Translations under genes and position numbers: made by a program | Notes under the pieces: model-generated | Seen by the model: only the letters and a program-made list of their open reading frames with translations | What the model was told of the DNA's origin: nothing | The model's database searches: none | Source of the DNA: Acidimicrobiaceae bacterium | GTDB lineage: Bacteria; Actinomycetota; Acidimicrobiia; Acidimicrobiales; Ilumatobacteraceae | Assembly (NCBI GenBank): GCA_006515795.1 | Contig: VFMC01000118.1 | Coordinates: 1 to 5,619, forward strand | Direction of reading: 5' to 3' | DNA length: 5,619 nt | Shown: positions 1 through 4,383 of the stretch, one piece after another | Numbering within the stretch: the stretch's first letter is position 1 | Layout of the letters: the number at the start of each line of letters is the position of its first letter

Positions 1-416
1 GGAAGCCGGCCGCTCGTACGATTGCGATGTCCGCTCACAACACGCTGCTGCGCCATCAATGGGTGACAGGGCTCTGGTTGAAACGGTGGCCAGGTCCTAA
101 CCGATGGCGACACATGGAGACGCTGTTGAGCGTGCTCGCCGATGCCGGCCTGCCCGACGAGCTCGCCGACCTCGGGTTCCACGCAATCACCTTCCACATC
201 CAGGGCTTCACCCAGCAGCAGCTCAACTACGCGATGGACGCGCGCCCCGAGAGCGAGCTGTACGCCCGCTTCGAAAGCGAGGCGACCGCCGACGAGATCC
301 CCCACGTCGTCGACCACATCCGCTACCACCGCGAGTGCGAGCCGAAACACGACGAGTTCGCATTCGTCCTCGACCTCATCCTCGACGGTCTCGAACGTTC
401 CACCGTGCCCGGCTGA
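1..416 (+). CDS. TetR-family transcriptional regulator, C-terminal part (5' truncated by window edge)
   Basis: The frame is open from position 3 to the TGA at 414-416, giving 137 visible residues with no stop, so the gene begins left of the window; the ATG at 27 is probably an internal Met. The residues resemble the ligand-binding C-terminal domain of TetR regulators (TetR_C type, PF02909): an LLRHxWV segment, then PGPNRWRHMETLL, an ADAGLPDELA helix, a long helix containing FHIQGFTQQQL, and a closing segment with DEFAFVLDLILDGLE. Family members are usually about 200-220 residues, so the N-terminal helix-turn-helix lies outside the window. TetR proteins are usually dimeric repressors released by a small ligand; the ligand here cannot be read. 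The gene converges with the DUF664 gene at 435, leaving 18 nt and no visible hairpin. Its own promoter and operator are not in view. Confidence 0.85.
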   Translation, partial: KPAARTIAMSAHNTLLRHQWVTGLWLKRWPGPNRWRHMETLLSVLADAGLPDELADLGFHAITFHIQGFTQQQLNYAMDARPESELYARFESEATADEIPHVVDHIRYHRECEPKHDEFAFVLDLILDGLERSTVPG

Positions 417-434
417 CGCTCACCACCGCCCGTG

Positions 435-977
435 CTACTCGCCGGTGAGCCCGTCTACCGACTCGCGGAGGAGATCGGCGTGACCGTTGTGCCGCGCGTA
501 CTCCTCGATCATGTGGAACAGGATCCATCGCAAGCTGGGAGCCTCACCGCTTGGCCAGGTGCGCCGGGCCAGCCGGTCGAGGCCGCCGTCGGCCAGCGCC
601 TCATCCACCAGCTCGCGCGACTGGTCTACGGCGTGCTGCCAGAGGGCGTGGAGCTGAGCGGGCGAGTCCTCGACCGCCGAATGCCATTCCCAGTCGGGGT
701 CTGCCTTCCAGTCAACGGTGTCCCACGGGGCCTGACGGTCTCGCCCGTGCAGCCACCGCGAGAACCACTCGGCCTCGACGTAGGCCATGTGCTTGAGCAA
801 CCCGCCGAGCGTCATCGCTGAAGCGCCGACGGTTGCGCTCAGGCCGGCCGCATCGAGTCCGGCGCACTTCCACGCCAAGGTCGCGCGCTGGTACTCCAGG
901 AAGCCGACGACCGTGGTTGCTTCGTCGGCTGCCAGCGGCGGTTCCGGGCGGCCGTAGTCGTCGACGGTTACGTCCAT
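435..977 (-). CDS. DinB-like DUF664 family protein, putative mycothiol-dependent enzyme
   Basis: This is a 180-residue protein. The ATG at 977 is chosen because a GGAGGAA ribosome binding site lies 8 nt upstream (986-992), and because the in-frame extension to 1346 is Arg-rich shadow sequence overlapping the next gene. The protein fits the DinB/YfiT-like four-helix bundle of DUF664: LLKHMAYVEAEWF at residues 60-72 and FHMIEEYARHNGHADLLRE at 154-172. Candidate metal ligands are His63 with His163 and His166; His155 is also nearby. DinB superfamily members bind a divalent metal and many act as thiol-dependent (mycothiol, bacillithiol) transferases or isomerases; the substrate here is unknown. 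The length is normal for a complete single-domain member. It is the last of three minus-strand genes, 98 nt after a second DinB-like gene. Family assignment is strong and mycothiol use is inference. Confidence 0.88.
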   Translation of the reverse strand: MDVTVDDYGRPEPPLAADEATTVVGFLEYQRATLAWKCAGLDAAGLSATVGASAMTLGGLLKHMAYVEAEWFSRWLHGRDRQAPWDTVDWKADPDWEWHSAVEDSPAQLHALWQHAVDQSRELVDEALADGGLDRLARRTWPSGEAPSLRWILFHMIEEYARHNGHADLLRESVDGLTGE

Positions 978-985
978 TGGTGGCG

Positions 986-992
986 TTCCTCC
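986..992 (-). promoter_or_regulatory. Strong Shine-Dalgarno site of the DUF664 gene
   Basis: On the minus strand this reads GGAGGAA, close to the ideal anti-16S complement, ending 8 nt before the ATG at 977. It fixes the start of the DUF664 gene and is one of only two clear ribosome binding sites in the window; the other precedes the lipoprotein gene. Confidence 0.8.
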
Positions 993-1075
993 GGGTGTGA
1001 TTCCGATTCCGTTGATGTGCAAGATAACCGACTGCGCGAAACGAGCAGACTTGGTGGGCGGGCGTCGACGATTGG

Positions 1076-1840
1076 TCAGAAGGGAACGGTGGTGGCGAAC
1101 AGGCCGGTGGCCTCGCCACGCCCGGCCAGCACGGAACAGAACTCGATCGCGTCGATCACGGTCGGTTCGCCACCTCCACTGCCCGCGAAGACGCCGCCTG
1201 CCGCGCCGGTCAGCTCGAGCGTGAACGGTTGACCGTGACGACGAGCCCAATCGGCGACCACGTCGGCCACGATGCGGCCGTCGTGCTCTGGAGTCAGTAC
1301 GAGATCGCTGCCGGTGGCACGGGTGGTGTCGATCCGGTGCATCCACGCATCACGGAGGTAGATGATGTCGATGAGAAAGCCGAGGCTCCACTTCTCGACG
1401 ACCGGGGAGTCGACGCTGATCCGCACCGCCCGTATCGGACGTGGAACGCGACTGCGACCCTTGACGGTGGCGGGCGCGATGCGCTGGAGACGTTCGATCA
1501 GCTCGTGGGCGGTCAGGTCTTCGCGTTCGGCGACCTGGACAGCAGATAGGGCGGCCTCGAGTGGTACGCCGAGCTCCTTGCTGCGTTTGCGGCCGGCGCG
1601 CATCTGGTGGATGTTCTCGCGCGTGGACGCCCCGGCCTCGCATGCGCCGAGCACGTGGAGCCACATGCGACGAACGTCCCAGTCGGGGCAGTTGGTCTGG
1701 GTCGACCACTGTTCGGTGTCGAGCGTGCGCAGGAGCGCAAGCGCGCGATCGAGCTCGGTCGCCTGGAGGGCCATCGCCTCCCGATGCTGAATGGTCGGGA
1801 TGGTGGTGACGTCGGTGGTGGTCATCTCGGGTTCGCTCAC
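1076..1840 (-). CDS. TIGR03083/maleylpyruvate isomerase N-terminal-like (DinB-like) protein
   Basis: This is a 254-residue protein if it starts at the GTG at 1840; the ATG at 1825 would give 249. The GTG is preferred because a TACAGT -10-like hexamer lies 7 nt upstream, fitting a leaderless start, and neither site has a good ribosome binding site. The N-terminal half matches the mycothiol-dependent MDMPI-type domain: a NCPDWDVRRMWLHVLGACE segment (residues 50-68) carrying His62, and LRDAWMHRID (162-171). In characterised MDMPI the zinc site is His, Glu, His with Glu and the second His four apart; here Asp164 and His168 occupy those places. The C-terminal part, about 205-254, containing IDAIEFCSVLAGR, looks like the small accessory domain common in this family. 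Substrate unknown. It lies between the VOC gene (96 nt upstream) and the DUF664 gene (98 nt downstream), all on the same strand. Confidence 0.82.
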   Translation of the reverse strand: MSEPEMTTTDVTTIPTIQHREAMALQATELDRALALLRTLDTEQWSTQTNCPDWDVRRMWLHVLGACEAGASTRENIHQMRAGRKRSKELGVPLEAALSAVQVAEREDLTAHELIERLQRIAPATVKGRSRVPRPIRAVRISVDSPVVEKWSLGFLIDIIYLRDAWMHRIDTTRATGSDLVLTPEHDGRIVADVVADWARRHGQPFTLELTGAAGGVFAGSGGGEPTVIDAIEFCSVLAGRGEATGLFATTVPF

Positions 1841-1847
1841 CGCGCGG

Positions 1848-1853
1848 ACTGTA
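1848..1853 (-). promoter_or_regulatory. Possible -10 element for leaderless start of the TIGR03083 gene
   Basis: The minus strand reads TACAGT, matching the TANNNT form of actinobacterial -10 elements, with 7 nt to the GTG at 1840. A weak -35-like TTGGCC lies at 1869-1874 with a short 15-nt spacer. The placement would put transcription start at or next to the start codon. This is a consensus match only, not proof. Confidence 0.4.
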
Positions 1854-1936
1854 GCTGCGCCCGATCCAGGCCAAGCGCGGTTCGTGTCCGCTGGCATCGA
1901 TGATCGCTGTCGTGGCGACGTCGATGGTTGCCATCG

Positions 1937-2662
1937 CTAGCGGGGAGTCAGCACGCAGAACTCGTTGTCGTCGGGGTCGGCCATGACGACCCAAGCGACA
2001 TCGCCCTGACCGATGTCGATTCGCCTCGCCCCCGACGAGATGAGTCGGTCGACTTCGCCTTGCTGATCGCCGTCGGCGAACGGAGCAACGTCGAGATGGA
2101 GCCTGTTCTTGCCGAGCTTCGGGTTCAGCGGTGCGCCACCCCACGTGATCATCGGTCCGGTGAGGTCCGGCGCGCGGATCGCGGTCTCCTCGTTCTGATC
2201 CCAGACCAACGGCCAGCCGAGCGCCGCGCTCCAGAAGTATCCGACCTCGCGCGTCCCATCACATGTGATCGATCCGAGACGCCCGCAGGTCGACAGGAAG
2301 TTGTTGGTCGGCTCGATGATGCAGAGCTCATTGCCCTCGGGATCGGCGAGCACGACATGTTCGTCTTGGCCCTGACCGATGTCGATGTGTCGACCACCCA
2401 TCTCGATCAAGCGCTCGACCGTTTCCGTCTGGTCCTCGAGGGATGTGGTCGTCAGGTCCAGGTGGAGTCGGTTCGCCCAAGCCCCCTTCGGCTCCGGAAC
2501 AGATGCGAAATCGATCTGGAACCTCGTGCCATCGCTCGGCACGAGACTGACCACGTCGCCGGTCCCCTCACCGAGATCCCAGCGCAGCGCCTCGGCCCAG
2601 AAACGCGCCAGCCGGAGCGGATCGTTCGCATCGAAGCACAGAGCAACGAGCTGACAGGTCAC
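1937..2662 (-). CDS. Two-domain VOC superfamily (glyoxalase-like) protein
   Basis: This is a 241-residue protein starting with GTG at 2662. That start sits just before the first beta strand of the domain and has a weak GGAA about 8 nt upstream; the frame stays open to 2848, but the added residues look like non-coding translation. Two tandem glyoxalase/bleomycin-resistance-like domains are visible, about residues 1-118 and 125-241. Each contains NRLHLD, then IDIGQG, then VxxADPxxNExC. His67/Glu112 and His189/Glu234 occupy the metal-ligand positions usual in VOC folds. It most resembles the actinobacterial Glyoxalase_6-like group (PF18029), mostly uncharacterised. VOC proteins include lyases, dioxygenases, thiol transferases and drug-binding proteins, so activity cannot be assigned. 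It is the first of three minus-strand genes and diverges from the DUF1801 gene across about 143 nt. Repeated motifs imply an internal duplication. Confidence 0.88.
   Translation of the reverse strand: MTCQLVALCFDANDPLRLARFWAEALRWDLGEGTGDVVSLVPSDGTRFQIDFASVPEPKGAWANRLHLDLTTTSLEDQTETVERLIEMGGRHIDIGQGQDEHVVLADPEGNELCIIEPTNNFLSTCGRLGSITCDGTREVGYFWSAALGWPLVWDQNEETAIRAPDLTGPMITWGGAPLNPKLGKNRLHLDVAPFADGDQQGEVDRLISSGARRIDIGQGDVAWVVMADPDDNEFCVLTPR
2003..2020 (-). repeat. 18-bp exact repeat within the VOC gene, copy 1 (second domain)
   Basis: This is identical to 2369-2386 and encodes the IDIGQG motif at residues 215-220. The two copies are 366 nt (122 codons) apart in the same frame, the distance between the two VOC domains. 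Confidence 0.9.
2369..2386 (-). repeat. 18-bp exact repeat within the VOC gene, copy 2 (first domain)
   Basis: This is identical to 2003-2020 and encodes IDIGQG at residues 93-98. It marks the internal duplication of the VOC protein at nucleotide level. Confidence 0.9.
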
Positions 2663-2791
2663 TTCGGTGTTCCGGCGTTTCGCATAGCGGGTCTCCGAAG
2701 GCAACCGTAGCGAGCCCGTGCCGTTCGATGGCCACGTGAGGCAGTACCGACTCATCTTCGGGCGGCGCACCGGTGCACGCCGACTGGGGTT

Positions 2792-2797
2792 TACGGT
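2792..2797 (+). promoter_or_regulatory. Possible -10 element for the DUF1801 gene
   Basis: TACGGT fits TANNNT and ends 8 nt before the GTG at 2806, consistent with a leaderless or near-leaderless transcript. No convincing -35 element is seen at the expected distance. The divergent VOC gene must also be served from this roughly 143-nt region, but no clear promoter for it could be picked out. Confidence 0.3.
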
Positions 2798-2805
2798 GTT
2801 GGCTC

Positions 2806-3252
2806 GTGAATCGGCCACCGCCGGACAAGCTGCTCGAGTTCTTGGCACCCTTCACCGAGGACGTCGTCGAGGTTGCACTCGCGCTTCGTGCACGGGTGCT
2901 CGAGTCGCTTCCCAACATGCACGAAGTGGTGTGGGACGCCACCAACGCGGTGACGGTCGTCTACACACCGACGACGCGGTGGCAAGATGGGCTGTGCCAC
3001 ACCCCGGCCTACTCGCGCCACGTGAACCTAGGGTTCAACGATGGTGCGGGCCTCTCGGATCCACTCGGAATCCTCGTAGGAACAGGTGCGCGCGTCCGCC
3101 ACGTGATGATGCGCACCTGTGAGGATGTCGCGAGGGCCTGGGTCCCGGATTACCTCTTGGCCGCCGCCAACCGGGCTGGCGTTTCGACCGACGCCGGCGA
3201 CGGAGGGCTCACCGTGCGTCGGTCAGCGGGACCCAAGCGCCGCCCCTCCTGA
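2806..3252 (+). CDS. DUF1801 (YdhG-like) domain protein
   Basis: This is a 148-residue protein. The start is taken as GTG 2806, giving VNRPPPDKLLEFL, because the recognisable domain begins at once and a TACGGT lies 8 nt upstream; GTG 2773 in the same frame is an alternative adding 11 residues. The family signature is clear: DKLLEFLAPF at residues 7-16, a helix with LRARVLESLP (27-36), VVWDATNAV (41-49), HVNLGF (72-77), SDPLGILVGTG (84-94) and RVRHVMMR (96-103). DUF1801 proteins are small, frataxin-like in fold, and often annotated as iron chaperones after Bacillus Fra/YdhG, but most are uncharacterised, so the function here is open. The tail from about residue 125 is Gly/Arg-rich and probably unstructured. 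It stands divergent to the VOC gene and 96 nt before an unknown gene in the same frame. Confidence 0.85.
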   Translation: MNRPPPDKLLEFLAPFTEDVVEVALALRARVLESLPNMHEVVWDATNAVTVVYTPTTRWQDGLCHTPAYSRHVNLGFNDGAGLSDPLGILVGTGARVRHVMMRTCEDVARAWVPDYLLAAANRAGVSTDAGDGGLTVRRSAGPKRRPS

Positions 3253-3289
3253 GGGTGCCCAGGATCCGCCCGTCCCACCGTCGAACGGC

Positions 3290-3297
3290 GTGATCAC
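3290..3297. other. Perfect 8-bp palindrome in the gap after the DUF1801 gene
   Basis: GTGATCAC is flanked by GGC on the left and CGCC on the right, so with one unpaired base it could extend to a 7-bp stem. There is no T-run, so it is not a standard terminator. It lies in the 96-nt gap between the two plus-strand genes and could be a weak operator or attenuating hairpin, or chance. Confidence 0.3.
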
Positions 3298-3348
3298 CGC
3301 CTCGCAAAGGTTCCGCCACCCATCGAGGCGACCTGCGATGCTCTGTCG

Positions 3349-3696
3349 GTGGACGAGGTGCGCCGATCGGACGACCAGGAGCTGTGCGGGCACATCGTGC
3401 ACGTCGACGGAGGGTGGCACGCGCTCACCGTGTTCGGCGCCGTCCTCGGCACCCACGACCACCGCGACCCAGCCGTCCGACAAGTCCTCGACGTGGGGCT
3501 GGCGTTCCTCGCCGACCGCTGGACGCTGCGCCACCGGTGCAGCGGTGGCGAGGACGACGACGAGATCGTCTGCATCATCGAGGCCACCCCGACATCGGTG
3601 ACCGTGGCCCGTGGCGTCTACGCCCTGCCCGACACCCCGAAGCTGACGATCACCAGAGATCAGATCGTGAGCGGGGAATGGACGCTGCGCCACTGA
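3349..3696 (+). CDS. Unrecognised small protein, probably cytoplasmic
   Basis: This is a 115-residue protein from GTG 3349 to TGA 3694-3696; GTG 3358 is an alternative start. I do not recognise the family. No signal peptide, membrane segment or catalytic motif is visible. The likely fold is mixed alpha/beta: GGWHALTVFGAVLGTH (residues 21-36), a helix around VRQVLDVGLAFLADRW (43-58), an acidic loop GEDDDE (67-72), and strands IVCIIEA and VTVARGVYALP. WTLRH occurs at 58-62 and again as the last five residues. Codons are strongly G/C-ending in this frame, supporting it over the antisense frame. The frame is open for all 32 codons between the DUF1801 stop and this GTG, with no ATG, GTG or TTG before it, so 3349 is the first usual start available. 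No good ribosome binding site is present. The start is uncertain. Confidence 0.65.
   Translation: MDEVRRSDDQELCGHIVHVDGGWHALTVFGAVLGTHDHRDPAVRQVLDVGLAFLADRWTLRHRCSGGEDDDEIVCIIEATPTSVTVARGVYALPDTPKLTITRDQIVSGEWTLRH
3520..3534 (+). repeat. 15-bp exact direct repeat, copy 1, within the unknown gene
   Basis: TGGACGCTGCGCCAC is identical to 3679-3693, 159 nt (53 codons) apart in frame. It encodes WTLRH at residues 58-62. Confidence 0.9.
3679..3693 (+). repeat. 15-bp exact direct repeat, copy 2, at the end of the unknown gene
   Basis: This is identical to 3520-3534 and encodes the C-terminal WTLRH immediately before the TGA stop. Confidence 0.9.
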
Positions 3697-3766
3697 CCGC
3701 GACTGCCCACCACGGGACCGCTAGACCGAACCGAGTCCCAACGTCCGTACAGAGTTCCTAGACGAA

Positions 3767-3799
3767 TCGGGACATCTGCCCGATGTGCTCGGGACATCG
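3767..3799. repeat. Alternating short direct/inverted repeat upstream of the lipoprotein gene
   Basis: TCGGGACATC occurs at 3767-3776 and again at 3789-3798, 22 bp (about two helical turns) apart. Between them, CGATGT at 3781-3786 is the inverted complement of ACATCG at 3794-3799, and GATGT also pairs with ACATC at 3772-3776. The result is three alternating half-sites in 33 bp, about 60 nt before the lipoprotein start, in the longest non-coding gap of the window (3697-3857). It could be an operator or a small RNA structure. No clear -35/-10 pair was found in this gap. Confidence 0.5.
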
Positions 3800-3845
3800 T
3801 CTGTCGCATTCTTCTCAGGTCCGGCGTCATCCGGCGCCGCAGGAT

Positions 3846-3851
3846 GGGGAG
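3846..3851 (+). promoter_or_regulatory. Ribosome binding site of the lipoprotein gene
   Basis: GGGGAG ends 6 nt before the ATG at 3858. It decides the start in favour of 3858 over an in-frame upstream start at 3783, whose extra residues do not look like coding sequence and would bury the signal peptide. Confidence 0.7.
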
Positions 3852-3857
3852 TCGATC

Positions 3858-4355
3858 ATGGTCCGAGTACGGCAAGGCAGCACCGCTTTGGGTTCGGCTG
3901 CTCTGGTGGCATTGCTAAGCGTGGGAGTGACGGCTTGTGGCGACAACGTCGACGAGGTCGCCGCGGTGAGCACGGCCGACTTCTGTGTAGAGGCGCAGCA
4001 GCTCGACCAGGGAGACGATGCCGGGCCGTTCGCCGCGTTCTACGACAAGCATCCCGATCCAAAGCCAGCGGACTGGGCCGCAGATGGGTATCTCGTCACG
4101 GAATCCATCCAGGCGGTGATCGACGATCTGGAGGCTGTGCATCCGTCACAAGAAGCGCAGCCGCTCATCGAAGAGGCGCTTGCTGCGCTCGAGGTCATGA
4201 AGCAGAACTCCGTTGACGTCTCGGAGGCGGGGAAGAACGACGACCAGGCGGCGCTCGATGAGCTCGAGCAGGTGAACCAGGACACGAACGTCCCCGCGCT
4301 GATGGCGTCGATCCAGGCGGTCGCCGACCTGTGCGAGACGTCGGCGGGATCTTGA
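3858..4355 (+). CDS. Small secreted lipoprotein of unknown function
   Basis: This is a 165-residue protein from ATG 3858. The N-terminus is a type II signal peptide: Arg3 and Arg5, then a hydrophobic core ALGSAALVALLSVG (residues 10-23), then VTAC with Cys27 as the expected lipidated residue after signal peptidase II cleavage. The mature part (27-165) is acidic, mostly helical in character, and holds two more cysteines, Cys43 (DFC) and Cys159 (DLC), one near each end and plausibly joined by a disulfide outside the membrane. This layout is common in small actinobacterial lipoproteins with no known function, and I see no enzymatic motif. The stop lies 28 nt before the GTG of a sensor kinase on the same strand, so it could serve as an envelope-side partner. 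The upstream region carries the 3767-3799 repeat. Confidence 0.85.
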   Translation: MVRVRQGSTALGSAALVALLSVGVTACGDNVDEVAAVSTADFCVEAQQLDQGDDAGPFAAFYDKHPDPKPADWAADGYLVTESIQAVIDDLEAVHPSQEAQPLIEEALAALEVMKQNSVDVSEAGKNDDQAALDELEQVNQDTNVPALMASIQAVADLCETSAGS

Positions 4356-4377
4356 CTTGCGGTCCGAGGCCTATGAT
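4352..4377 (+). promoter_or_regulatory. Probable promoter of the sensor kinase gene (leaderless)
   Basis: TTGACT (4352-4357) and TATGAT (4372-4377) match five of six bases each of the -35 and -10 consensus, but the spacer is 14 nt, shorter than usual. The -10 ends 6 nt before GTG 4384, so transcription would begin at about the G of the start codon. The -35 element overlaps the lipoprotein stop codon (4353-4355). The -10 match is the best in the window. Confidence 0.55.
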
Positions 4378-4383
4378 CCGGCC

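Noticed and set aside
417..434. Possible bidirectional terminator between the convergent TetR and DUF664 genes
   Set aside because: The gap is only 18 nt with no inverted repeat and no T-run.
978..1346. N-terminal extension of the DUF664 gene to an upstream in-frame start
   Set aside because: The added residues are low-complexity Arg-rich, overlap the TIGR03083 gene, and the ATG at 977 has a strong ribosome binding site.
1350..2144. Minus-strand open frame of 264 codons overlapping the TIGR03083 gene in another frame
   Set aside because: The translation is dominated by Arg, Pro and His with no domain, typical of an out-of-frame shadow.
1928..2710. Plus-strand open frame of 260 codons opposite the VOC gene
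   Set aside because: It is antisense to a gene with clear repeated VOC motifs, has no recognisable domain, and is explained by high-GC codon bias keeping the opposite strand open.
3223..3693. Minus-strand open frame of 156 codons opposite the unknown gene
   Set aside because: Third-position G/C preference favours the plus-strand frame, and there is no start context or recognisable motif on the minus strand.
3821..3840. Repeated TCCGGCG and a GGCGCC palindrome before the lipoprotein gene, considered as a terminator
   Set aside because: It is a short direct repeat in GC-rich sequence, has no T-run, and is not distinguishable from background.
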